Source of the DNA: Deltaproteobacteria bacterium
GTDB taxonomy: Bacteria; Desulfobacterota; Deferrimicrobia; Deferrimicrobiales; Deferrimicrobiaceae
Length of the DNA stretch: 64,000 nucleotides
Assembly: GCA_021815305.1 (NCBI GenBank)
Contig: JAKAHC010000001.1
Coordinates: 1-64,000 of the forward strand
Direction: 5' to 3'
The notes below the pieces were generated by a model, which saw nothing but the letters and a program-made list of their open reading frames with translations, was not told the DNA's origin and ran no database searches. Position numbers and translations under genes: made by a program. Below are positions 1 through 8,084 of this stretch, piece after piece. Position 1 is the first letter of the stretch, and every line of letters begins with the position of its first letter.

Positions 1-130
1 CGGAAAGTGGCCGGGATGCTACCGGATCAGGTGGCCGACTTCCACCGGAATCAGTGGCCGGGATCGACCGGAATGGGTGGCCGGCTTGCCACCGGAATCA
101 GTGGCCGGAATGGACCGGAATACGCAGCCA
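1..130. repeat. 23-bp-period tandem repeat, probable IS21-type element end
   Basis: About five and a half imperfect units of roughly 23 bp run from the window edge to about position 130. Each unit is built on CCGGAAT, then a short variable part, then GTGGCCGG; two units share CCGGAATCAGTGGCCGG. Arrays of this CCGGAA/GTGGCCGG type are familiar from the ends of IS21-family insertion sequences, where the transposase binds several subterminal repeats. No istA or istB coding sequence is visible, so the element body would lie to the left of the window. Bases 131-178 hold only AT-richer unassigned sequence with no gene. The repeat is seen directly; the IS assignment is inference. Confidence 0.55.
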
Positions 131-178
131 ATGCATTTTCAATGCTCATTTTGCATTGGCGATTCAGTTTTACATCGC

Positions 179-706
179 CTAAAACAGGCCATGGTCCCGC
201 GCCCATAAGATGAACTCACCCGGGCGGAACGGGAAGCGGCCACCGGCCCGCAGGAGTTCATCTACGAGGCGATCAGCTTCGGACTCGGTCAAGAGATCGT
301 GCCTTACTCCTCGGGCGACGAGCGAAAGTGTTCGAACCACGTTTACGCCCCTTTCACGACCAATCTGGACAGCAACATCGTCATCTGTGAAGGCAATAGC
401 GCCGTGTGCTTCCGCCCAAGCAAGAACAGTCGCTTCGCCAATATCGTGCATTCCGGCACCCAAGCGCCGGGCATACTCGGCAAAAAGCCTGAGTTCCTTC
501 AGGTTGGCGAGGTTTTCGACCCGAAGCCATGGGAGGTCGATCGCCTCCTGAAGTTCCGGGTACGCTGGCAATCCCTCGTGGAGTTCCTGTAATACTGCTG
601 TGGTCGTGACACGCTCGTCCTTCTCAAAGAGCCGATCGAGCATTGGAAGCTGTCGTGCACGAGCGAATGTACTCAGGGGCGCACTGTCCAAGACGAGGAC
701 CGCCAT
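179..706 (-). CDS. PIN-domain nuclease, partner of HTH-ImmA protein
   Basis: Predicted 175-residue PIN-fold ribonuclease. Acidic residues sit where PIN nucleases place their metal ligands: Asp7 in LVLDSAPL, Glu91 in the DIGEAT helix, and the Asp108-Asp110 cluster in FTDDD. The start is the ATG at 706, a single base after the TGA of the preceding gene (TGATATG), so the two are almost certainly cotranslated. A longer reading frame reaching further upstream lies inside the neighbour and was discarded. Gene pairing suggests a toxin (this nuclease) with an HTH-ImmA controller, but PIN proteins also act outside toxin-antitoxin pairs. Ends close to the repeat array at the window edge. Confidence 0.75.
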   Translation of the reverse strand: MAVLVLDSAPLSTFARARQLPMLDRLFEKDERVTTTAVLQELHEGLPAYPELQEAIDLPWLRVENLANLKELRLFAEYARRLGAGMHDIGEATVLAWAEAHGAIAFTDDDVAVQIGRERGVNVVRTLSLVARGVRHDLLTESEADRLVDELLRAGGRFPFRPGEFILWARDHGLF

Positions 707-707
707 A

Positions 708-1823
708 TCAGTCGAGGCTGAACTGTGCTCGCATCGACTCGACAGGAATGCGGTCCTCCGGCGGCAGGTCCTCCGCAGAGATCGTACCATGGAGTAAATC
801 GAGAGTTCGGTTGTAACCTATCTTGTGGCGCTTGAACGCACGGATAACTGCTTGCGCGTAACGAGGCGCCACTGCAGGAGGCATCATCTCCTCGCGCATC
901 ATGAAACCGCTGCCCAGGTAATCTGCCTTGGTTGGTCGTTCCTTACCGAGTTGTTCATGCGCTCGACTGTCGATGAGGGAAAGATGGCGCAAATGGCCCA
1001 GCACAGCAGTCCAACTGACGCCATACTCAGCGCCAAGCCCCACTGCCGCTTGGCGTGGCTCTCGATTGCCATCCAATTCCTGCCAGCGAGAGGAGACCGA
1101 CCCACGGGGCATCAGAAAATGAATGACGAATGCATTGATAAACCGTTCGCGGTCGTCGCCACCCGAGCCCACGATCCATTCGTCGGAGAACTCGTCGGCG
1201 AATATGTGATGGCCAAGCTCATGGGTGAAAGTGAACCGTCGACGACCCGACGGCGTTGCACCGTTCACCACCGCGACGCCACCGGTGTCGAGACGCAGAT
1301 ACGATCCATCGAGCGAATCGTTGCCGAGATCGAGGCAAAAACCGTAGAGGCCAACACGCTCGGCGACAGTCAAAAGCTCCCATATTGGGCCTGGTGGCAG
1401 CTCCAGTTGACGGCGCAAGTCGCGGGCGGACGCTTCAGCGCGTTCGACAGAGTTGATGCTCATCGGCTTGGGCAACGGAGGCGGATCAAGGAGGCCCAGA
1501 TCGATGACAAGCTTCACATCTTGGGCAAGCCTTTCAAGCAAAGCATCGGCCTTGGACTCATCGGTCGGCTCGCGACTTGCCCGACGACTCACTACGGCGG
1601 GAAGCGGAGGCGAGAGGAACCACTCAATCGGTAGCTTGAGCACGTTTGCGATGCCGGTAAGTTCCAGTGAATCCAGCTTTCGCTCACCTGACTCCACCTT
1701 GGTGATCGCCGTCCGATCGAGGCGGACCGCCGTGGCGAGATCTGCTTGGCTTAGCTGCGCAATCTTGCGTGCTTCGGCCACCCTGGAGCCAAGTTCCTTC
1801 CAACTGGAGATTCGTCGCGTCAT
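708..1823 (-). CDS. XRE-family HTH / ImmA-IrrE metalloprotease fusion (COG2856)
   Basis: 371-residue protein. An XRE-type helix-turn-helix occupies residues about 10-68 (LSQADLATAVRLDRTAITKVE). It is followed by a zinc-protease domain with the HExxH motif HELGHH at 201-206. Proteins of this class repress their own operon and are thought to relieve repression or release a partner by proteolysis in response to a signal; ImmA of ICEBs1 and the DdrO protease IrrE are studied relatives. It lies directly upstream of a PIN nuclease gene with a 1-bp gap, a typical two-gene toxin/regulator layout. The ATG at 1823 sits 6 bp after a promoter -10-like box and a palindrome, suggesting a leaderless, autoregulated transcript. 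Confidence 0.88.
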   Translation of the reverse strand: MTRRISSWKELGSRVAEARKIAQLSQADLATAVRLDRTAITKVESGERKLDSLELTGIANVLKLPIEWFLSPPLPAVVSRRASREPTDESKADALLERLAQDVKLVIDLGLLDPPPLPKPMSINSVERAEASARDLRRQLELPPGPIWELLTVAERVGLYGFCLDLGNDSLDGSYLRLDTGGVAVVNGATPSGRRRFTFTHELGHHIFADEFSDEWIVGSGGDDRERFINAFVIHFLMPRGSVSSRWQELDGNREPRQAAVGLGAEYGVSWTAVLGHLRHLSLIDSRAHEQLGKERPTKADYLGSGFMMREEMMPPAVAPRYAQAVIRAFKRHKIGYNRTLDLLHGTISAEDLPPEDRIPVESMRAQFSLD

Positions 1824-1824
1824 A

Positions 1825-1858
1825 GTGCGAAATTAGCACATCCAAAAACTAAAATCAA
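1825..1858 (-). promoter_or_regulatory. Promoter with overlapping palindrome for HTH-ImmA operon
   Basis: On the minus strand a TTGATT -35 candidate (1853-1858) is separated by 17 bp from TAATTT (1830-1835), which is preceded by TG as in an extended -10. The palindrome GTGCGAAATTAGCAC (1825-1839, six of seven arm pairs match) overlaps the -10. Six bases separate the -10 from the ATG, so the expected start of transcription falls on the A of the start codon. The XRE domain of the downstream protein is the natural candidate to bind the palindrome. Motifs are seen; function is inferred. Confidence 0.5.
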
Positions 1859-1891
1859 AGTACGGTTTTTTTATGGCCGGCCCTCCGCGTT

Positions 1892-4255
1892 TTACCTCTG
1901 GATTTGGACCCGCACCGGTACCCGCACCCTCGCCTCCAGGCGGGCGTAAATGTCCACTTGGGCATCTTGCACAATAGAGACGACAACTCCATAGCGCTGT
2001 GGAGAGTCCTCAGGTAGTGCCCATTTTGCCTGGCATCGCACTACTAGAAAGTATGTATCCCCATAATTCTCGGGCTTCCGCCGCATTGTGAAGGTTGCCT
2101 TCTGAAGGGTACTCGCTTCACGTTGCGTGGGCTTCGGGATCATGGGGCAATCGTAGGGCGAACCGATCCGTTCAACCTTTGGCTCGGTCTGAGATCGTTG
2201 GCGGAATGCTTCAGCCACCTCGTCGACGTTCCTGCCTCGGATGAGCCTGAATGACATCGTGGTTCCGAGGTAGTCAAACCGGCTGTGACGAACCGGAGGA
2301 TCGAAGGCCAAGTTTACGCTGATGCGACGCTCCCCGCGGTGGTCCTCATAAAATTCATCCGGGATCGGTACTTCATAGATGTGGAAGGAATCGAAAGGAA
2401 GTGTGTTCTCAGCATACAGCACCACTCGGTTCGAGTCCGACGACAATGCCCGTTGAAGCGATGGAACTCCGTAACCACAGAGATGTCGTATCGCATCCTC
2501 ACCGAGTGGCTCCAGGAGCTCGGTCGCAGGTTTGGGCACTGTTGCGGATGACGCTAACAGAGCCCTAACTAGGTTTGCAGACGCACGAGGGACATTTCCA
2601 AGGAGCCTCGCTGCATTGTGCGCAACCCGGGGGGCTGCAAAGGAGGTTCCAACTGCCGTCCCAAAGAGGCGCGCCAAATACTCTCGATTCGTTGAGATGA
2701 CGGAAAGCTCTGTTGTGTACTCGAGTCTCTGCAAGGTTCCGTTGTAGCCTAGATTCCCACCGTAATCGCAGAACTCGGGTTTAATAGCACCTCCAATCCC
2801 GGGGCCCGATCGTGTGAAAGGCGATGGCTGCCCGGGCTGGGCAATAGGACGGAACTGAACCGCGCCACGTTGAGGCGGAACATCTGCACTGTTTGCGAGG
2901 GCTCCGACGGTCAAGACGATGCAACCCGTTGCCGGCTCGATGATCTTGGCGGGCGGTTCGAGAAGGTAACGCGGATAGCCGCTGACGTGCTCGTCAGGAT
3001 CTTCCGCGCCAAAAGGCTCATAGTCGTAGTTGCCGGCTGAGACGACAATGACAACGTCAAGCTCGCGCGCAAGGTTATCGAGAATCGAAGCCCACGGGGA
3101 CAACTTGCCGCCGTTGAATGGGGTTCGTGGATCGCCCAAGGACGCGTTAAAGACTCTGCATCCATGGGTGCTCTTGAAGTACTCGATAGCCTGCCTCATC
3201 TGGGTCGTAATAAGGCTCTCATCATCAAACTCGTTGTTCGCGTTCAGCACCCGGGCACTGAACAGACGTAGTTGAGGGACGAAACTGCGCTGTTCGATGC
3301 GCTGCTGAACGTTTCCGTAAAGCGCGAGTCCCGCAACCAACGTCCCGTGACCATGCGCATCGCTCGGATCTCCAAGTTGGGCCGGTACCGCGGTAGCTTC
3401 GCCAATCGCCGGCCCTATCAGAGGATGTCCGCTTGTCACGCCGCTATCGAGTGTACACACCCCAGGGACTTCTCCAGGCGACTGAGGAACTCCGCCGAGG
3501 TCTTGCAGACTCACATCGAGCTGTTCGCTCACCCGAAGCGAGACGCGCGGAGGCAAATCGATGCTTGCTACGGCATCAACTATCAAGAGGGCCTTGATAC
3601 ACTGTCCCGAAGCCTTCACACGCGCTAGGACGAGGGATGAGCCGACATAGGTATCAGTGATTCGCCCGCCTTGGGCATCGACGAAGGTACGGATCTGAGC
3701 AAGGCGGTTCTGACAATCTTGAATATTCCCTGTGTGCCAAAGATCAAGGTCAAGCGTGTACGTTATCCCGTCCAAAAAGTGGTCCAGAGTGGTTATTCCC
3801 CCCGCTCTCAGCAGCCGTCCGATCCGATCGGTGGGGCCTATCCTTCCAACCTCCTCAATCTTACTGATGAGTCCAACGTACGGTGGATTCTTCTGACCGT
3901 GAGGCGGCCCCCCACGGTAAGCCTCTACTTGCCGCCTGAATTGGCGTAGTTCAGCGTCGGACGAGAATAGGACAAACCTATCCCCCTCAGTATGTCCGAC
4001 CAGAGTAAGACCGGCCCGCTGCCATGTATCCTCATCGACGTTTCCATCAAGCTTGACCCGTAGGATCAACGCCGGGTCGATTCCGCGAGGTGGTGGTTGT
4101 CGAGTGAAACCCTCCAGCATCACCTCTACCCGCTGTCCGATGTTCTCTCCATGTCGACGAAAGTCGCGGGACGGAATCTTCCCGTAGCCAGGCTTCTTCT
4201 TACGCTGGGCCTCGTACTCGACACGACGCAGGGGTAGATGCGGAAGATCAGGCAT
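1892..4255 (-). CDS. Subtilisin-like S8 serine protease of an AAA-protease pair (IetS-like)
   Basis: 787-residue protein with a long N-terminal region of about 260 residues and a subtilase domain. The catalytic triad is visible: Asp270 in TLDSGV, His303 in HGHGTLVAG and Ser538 in GTSFAAP, with the oxyanion Asn409 in VSAGN. There is no signal peptide, so it is probably cytoplasmic. The gene begins 2 bp after the TAG of an AAA ATPase gene, so the two are coexpressed. AAA ATPase plus subtilase pairs match the IetA/IetS arrangement, first described for plasmid stability in Agrobacterium and later listed among phage-defence systems. The C-terminal 240 residues carry no motif I recognise and may be a sensing or partner-binding region. 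Confidence 0.88.
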   Translation of the reverse strand: MPDLPHLPLRRVEYEAQRKKKPGYGKIPSRDFRRHGENIGQRVEVMLEGFTRQPPPRGIDPALILRVKLDGNVDEDTWQRAGLTLVGHTEGDRFVLFSSDAELRQFRRQVEAYRGGPPHGQKNPPYVGLISKIEEVGRIGPTDRIGRLLRAGGITTLDHFLDGITYTLDLDLWHTGNIQDCQNRLAQIRTFVDAQGGRITDTYVGSSLVLARVKASGQCIKALLIVDAVASIDLPPRVSLRVSEQLDVSLQDLGGVPQSPGEVPGVCTLDSGVTSGHPLIGPAIGEATAVPAQLGDPSDAHGHGTLVAGLALYGNVQQRIEQRSFVPQLRLFSARVLNANNEFDDESLITTQMRQAIEYFKSTHGCRVFNASLGDPRTPFNGGKLSPWASILDNLARELDVVIVVSAGNYDYEPFGAEDPDEHVSGYPRYLLEPPAKIIEPATGCIVLTVGALANSADVPPQRGAVQFRPIAQPGQPSPFTRSGPGIGGAIKPEFCDYGGNLGYNGTLQRLEYTTELSVISTNREYLARLFGTAVGTSFAAPRVAHNAARLLGNVPRASANLVRALLASSATVPKPATELLEPLGEDAIRHLCGYGVPSLQRALSSDSNRVVLYAENTLPFDSFHIYEVPIPDEFYEDHRGERRISVNLAFDPPVRHSRFDYLGTTMSFRLIRGRNVDEVAEAFRQRSQTEPKVERIGSPYDCPMIPKPTQREASTLQKATFTMRRKPENYGDTYFLVVRCQAKWALPEDSPQRYGVVVSIVQDAQVDIYARLEARVRVPVRVQIQR

Positions 4256-4257
4256 TT

Positions 4258-5274
4258 CTACCTTATCCCAAGCTGTCGGTCATTTGCGGCGTCTCGGACA
4301 CGTCTCCTAGATCGCTGTCGCTCAATCGCCTCATCCATCAGTTCCTGCGTCACCGCATCACTATCCCGGAGTATGGCGCTCTTGATGGCCTCGAGGCAGA
4401 TCCACTCAACTTCAGCGTGTGTCATACCTCGAAGCTTCTTCGCTGTTCGGCTGAAGTTGACCTCCTTCTGCGGATAATTCTTAAGCTTCATCGATAGGAG
4501 CGCACGGATCTCCGATTGACTCGGTCTTTCGAAGAAAATGATTTCGTCAAATCGCCTCCAAAGAGCATGGTCGAGCGAGCCCTCGTAGTTCGTCGCAGCG
4601 ATTATCAGACTCTTCCCTTGAAAGTTGTCAAGCAATTGAAGGAAGCTGTTGACCACTCTCTTGAGCTCTCCGTGTTCAGTCGCATCGTTCCTACTCCTCC
4701 CGATCGCATCAAATTCATCAAATAGGACTACCCAGATACCCGACCGGGCGTATTCGAAAACCTTGCGCAGGTTGGCGGATGTCTCGCCAAGATACGATGA
4801 AACGATGGCGTCAAAGCGAGTATAGAGCATTGGCAAGTGGAGTTCAGCGGCGATGATTTCGGCACAAAGGCTCTTGCCACAACCCGGAGGCCCACACATT
4901 AACAGCCGCAGCTTCGGAAGAAGTCCATGGACGTGAAGCAGTTCAGACTTCCGGTATTCATTGAGAATGCGGATGACCTGCGCCTGTGTCTCGTCCTTTA
5001 AAATAATATCGCTAAGGGATCGAGCAGGTTGCCGGACGTCGACAAGGAATGCCTGTCGCTCCTTGTCTTTCGGCAACTGCTCCGAAAGTGAAAATGAGTT
5101 GGACGGTTTGGGTATCGCGGGATTGTCTAACATTCGCAGGAGCTCCTTTGCGAGAGCGTGATTCTTCTTTTGTTCTTCCTCAGCGATGATTTCCAGCGCA
5201 ACCGACCGAAAGAGGTCATCGTCGTTACGAGCGTAACTAGCGAAGAGTTTCCTTAGCAATTCTCCTCTAGCCAT
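4258..5274 (-). CDS. AAA+ ATPase of an AAA-protease pair (IetA-like)
   Basis: 338-residue ATPase. The AAA+ core has Walker A GPPGCGKS at 128-135, Walker B VLFDE at 183-187, sensor-1 ATN at 227-229 and an arginine finger in WRRFD near 240. The first 110 residues are helical and lack a known domain. FtsH/katanin-like ATPases with these features remodel or unfold proteins, so it plausibly gates or activates the downstream subtilase. A GAGGGG Shine-Dalgarno lies 8 bp upstream of the ATG. Codon use and GC are lower than in the chromosomal genes to the right, as for the rest of this end of the island. Pair identity as IetAS-like rests on gene order and domains only. Confidence 0.87.
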   Translation of the reverse strand: MARGELLRKLFASYARNDDDLFRSVALEIIAEEEQKKNHALAKELLRMLDNPAIPKPSNSFSLSEQLPKDKERQAFLVDVRQPARSLSDIILKDETQAQVIRILNEYRKSELLHVHGLLPKLRLLMCGPPGCGKSLCAEIIAAELHLPMLYTRFDAIVSSYLGETSANLRKVFEYARSGIWVVLFDEFDAIGRSRNDATEHGELKRVVNSFLQLLDNFQGKSLIIAATNYEGSLDHALWRRFDEIIFFERPSQSEIRALLSMKLKNYPQKEVNFSRTAKKLRGMTHAEVEWICLEAIKSAILRDSDAVTQELMDEAIERQRSRRRVRDAANDRQLGIR

Positions 5275-5351
5275 CTCGTTTACCCCTCAGACTGGACTTG
5301 CAACCACATTGAAGTTTCGTGCGTGAAGACATCGATCCGCCGAATGCAATA

Positions 5352-7985
5352 TCACACCACCGTGACGGCAGTGATTCCTCCCTTAGTCCTTCTCCCCCTG
5401 ATCGTATCCGCGACAGCCCTTAGATCAGCAATGTCCTTGCCGAGTTGTGTGGAACTCGGAACGGAAGCGTTCTTCGCCGATGAATGGTCGTGCGCATCCA
5501 CGACATCGCAACATGCCTTGTGCAGCCTGTCGATTTCTTTAAATTCATCTTCCGTGAAACCGACCACACCGCCAAGTTTATCAATGCGGATCCAATCTCG
5601 GTACCGTTTCACCACACCATTGAACACGACGTCCTGTATGACCCTTTCGATCGTAGCTCGCAAAAGATCGTATTGGAGGGTCATCTTCGCCCTGTCTTCC
5701 TCGTTCGGGTAGGGCGGCCAATTTTTCTCCATCGCCTTCTGCGTCTTCTCAAGTTTGTCCAAGCGCTCTTTGTAGGATTTGTGCTCCCATGGAAGCCCCA
5801 CGGACACACAGCCCGGACGGTCATTAATCCATTCGAGATGATGTATGACGTGAGCGACGTTCTTTTGCTCAATCACGTCGCGCAATTCACCGAGGAAAGC
5901 GGTGTCGTGCGTCAGTATGATTACCTGCCGCTTCCTGGCTTCCTCCACCAAACGGCGGGCAACATCCTTTCGACGGTGGTGGTCAAGTGACGAAACAGGA
6001 TCGTCGAACACAATCCCATTTCCGTGGCCCGCCAAGTGTAGCTCCGCCAGAAACGAGCCGATGGCAATTGCGCGCTGTTCGCCTTCGCTCAGTATCTCGT
6101 CCAACTTTGTCGTTACGGGAAGATCAAGCACCAGCTTATGTTTCATCTTGGTTTTCTCGACGCGCTCGATAAGCTTGGTTTTGATGTGATCCACTCCCAT
6201 CGCGCGAAACTCAGCATTGAGCGCGTTTTTCAGTTTGGTCGTGACGGCCTGAGTTGCAAACTCCTTGGCCTTATCCGAGATGGCCTTTGTTTTCAGGTCC
6301 TCCTTGCAGCCCGTCAGCATTGCTTTAACCTTCATTCGCTGGATCAGATCCAACACCGAATTGAGGCGGATCGACAGGCTCGCGCGTGCTCGAAGTTCGG
6401 ACCTTTCATCTTCAAGGACCTTCTTCTGCTTCTCGTCACCAGCCTTGTCGAGGTCAGTTGCCTGAGCAGCGAAATTGGTCGAAAGGGACTTCAACTCCAC
6501 GCGCGGGTCGCCTTCAAGCACCCGGGCTCCATCCCATGCATGTGCCTTGATCGCGCCCAATAGCCATGTCCTGCGGGCTTCGACTTTTTGCTCGAACTCT
6601 TGCGCGGACTGAAGAAGAGAAACATCCAGTTGCCTAAGCTCTTCGGTCGTGGCTGCATCCAACCCAAAAGACAGCGAAGCTCCGGCAATTCTCTGCGTCG
6701 CCTTGGCACGCTGTTCTCGCTTCTCAGTCGCAACCTTTGCGGTGTCCTGCTTCAGAAAGTGGTCGAAGCGTTTCAGCCGTTCAGCCGTTACCTGATCTAT
6801 GGACTGCTGGCACAACGGACACTTTCCCCCCGAATCCACATATGGGAACGGCTTGCCCGGATACGCGACGCCAATCGAGAAACGTCGCGCTGCCTCAAAC
6901 AAGTCTTTCCACACCTGCTCCCCAGTACCTGGGAGCAGGGCCTCTCCGGCCCAGAAATATGTCGCCGCAACCGCCTCCGCCTTGGATGCAGATTCAGCTT
7001 CTGCATCGTATGCCTTGAGTTTCTCTACCGCGGCATCGCTGACCCACGCAATCGCAGCGTCGATGCGGGACACCAACCCGTCGATACGCTGCGCCGAGAG
7101 ACGCAGCACCTTTGCTTTGGCTTTTGGGTCGTTCTCCGCCAAAGTCTTCTCAAGGTCGGACAGTCGACTTGTTTCGACTGCTGTTAGCGTAGCGAGCGCT
7201 GTCACTTTCTGGGAATCGGTGTGAGCGTTTACGGAGGCGATCATCTTGCCTACTGCTGTGTCCCCCAGAAGATCGACAAAAGGTGCCGTGTCGGTGTTAA
7301 CGGTGGCAATTTCCGCGTTCAACCGTTGTGCCAATTCAGGCAGAACGAGCTGGCCAAGGTTTTCAACGATGTCAAGACCATACGGGAGGTAAGCCACGTC
7401 CTGCTCATTATCCAAGTAAGCCCGAGCGCATCGTTTATCAAACACAGCGATAGTTGAGAGTTCGTCGGGAGGCGTTATGCCGCGCGTCCAAATGAGCGTG
7501 CGTGGCTGCCCGCCAACCTCGATGTCAAATGTCGCTTCCGGGACCTTAGAACCTGCATTGGGGTCAAATGCATCGGCGTGGACTGTTTCCGCAAGGTCGC
7601 GGGCGCGGCAGGCGCGCTTCAGCACACGAAAATAGCCGGACTTCCCAGAACCATTACCGCCATAAATTACGGTGATCCCTTTTGGCGCAAACTCAAGTTT
7701 TTGTGCCGGTGCGATACGGTTTACGTGCTTCAGATCTCGCATTGCCAGAAGTACGACGGGTGTGGTTTTCGACACGTTGGCGGGAAGGTGGTCTTTTGAC
7801 AGTGGAACTGGCTTGCGGTTTTTCGGATCGGGCAGCTCATGGGCCGATCTCAGCATTGCATACAGGTCGTCGTAGTCCTGACCGCTGAGCTTCCCCTCTT
7901 CCTGAAAAAGACGGCGCACCGCATCGCGTTGCCAAGTGCTTAGGACCGTGCTAGACCACGCAAGAATGTCGTCAAGCAAGGGCAT
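5352..7985 (-). CDS. RloC/PrrC-like ABC-type ATPase with zinc hook
   Basis: 877-residue SMC/ABC-like ATPase. Walker A GGNGSGKS lies at 109-116, the ABC signature LSEGEQ at 632-637, Walker B IVFDDPVSSLD near 658-668 and an H-loop LTHD at 691-694. Between the two ATPase halves are coiled-coil stretches and a CPLC motif (Cys389, Cys392) resembling the zinc hook of Rad50/RloC. After the ATPase a C-terminal region of about 170 residues contains Arg776-x3-Glu780 and later histidines (822, 832, 834). PrrC and RloC anticodon nucleases use an Arg-x3-Glu...His triad, so this may be a tRNA-cutting effector, but the spacing to His is longer than in PrrC. An overcoming-lysogenization-type or other Rad50-like role cannot be excluded. 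Shine-Dalgarno GAGGGGAG precedes the ATG. Confidence 0.75.
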   Translation of the reverse strand: MPLLDDILAWSSTVLSTWQRDAVRRLFQEEGKLSGQDYDDLYAMLRSAHELPDPKNRKPVPLSKDHLPANVSKTTPVVLLAMRDLKHVNRIAPAQKLEFAPKGITVIYGGNGSGKSGYFRVLKRACRARDLAETVHADAFDPNAGSKVPEATFDIEVGGQPRTLIWTRGITPPDELSTIAVFDKRCARAYLDNEQDVAYLPYGLDIVENLGQLVLPELAQRLNAEIATVNTDTAPFVDLLGDTAVGKMIASVNAHTDSQKVTALATLTAVETSRLSDLEKTLAENDPKAKAKVLRLSAQRIDGLVSRIDAAIAWVSDAAVEKLKAYDAEAESASKAEAVAATYFWAGEALLPGTGEQVWKDLFEAARRFSIGVAYPGKPFPYVDSGGKCPLCQQSIDQVTAERLKRFDHFLKQDTAKVATEKREQRAKATQRIAGASLSFGLDAATTEELRQLDVSLLQSAQEFEQKVEARRTWLLGAIKAHAWDGARVLEGDPRVELKSLSTNFAAQATDLDKAGDEKQKKVLEDERSELRARASLSIRLNSVLDLIQRMKVKAMLTGCKEDLKTKAISDKAKEFATQAVTTKLKNALNAEFRAMGVDHIKTKLIERVEKTKMKHKLVLDLPVTTKLDEILSEGEQRAIAIGSFLAELHLAGHGNGIVFDDPVSSLDHHRRKDVARRLVEEARKRQVIILTHDTAFLGELRDVIEQKNVAHVIHHLEWINDRPGCVSVGLPWEHKSYKERLDKLEKTQKAMEKNWPPYPNEEDRAKMTLQYDLLRATIERVIQDVVFNGVVKRYRDWIRIDKLGGVVGFTEDEFKEIDRLHKACCDVVDAHDHSSAKNASVPSSTQLGKDIADLRAVADTIRGRRTKGGITAVTVV

Positions 7986-8084
7986 CGGTCTGCTCCCCTC
8001 TTCATATACACGCTCGTGGTTATTCTTCCGAGCGGTTTCTCATGCCTTCCGCCCAATAAGGGCACCAAAAACAAACCGAGCCGG

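Noticed and set aside
1-130. Possible CRISPR array at the left edge
   Set aside because: Units are about 23 bp, contiguous and imperfect, without distinct spacers of constant length; no cas genes are present.
5352-5900. HEPN ribonuclease domain at the C-terminus of the RloC-like protein
   Set aside because: No R-x4-6-H motif; the nearest pattern is R-L-H. The Arg-x3-Glu arrangement fits PrrC/RloC better.
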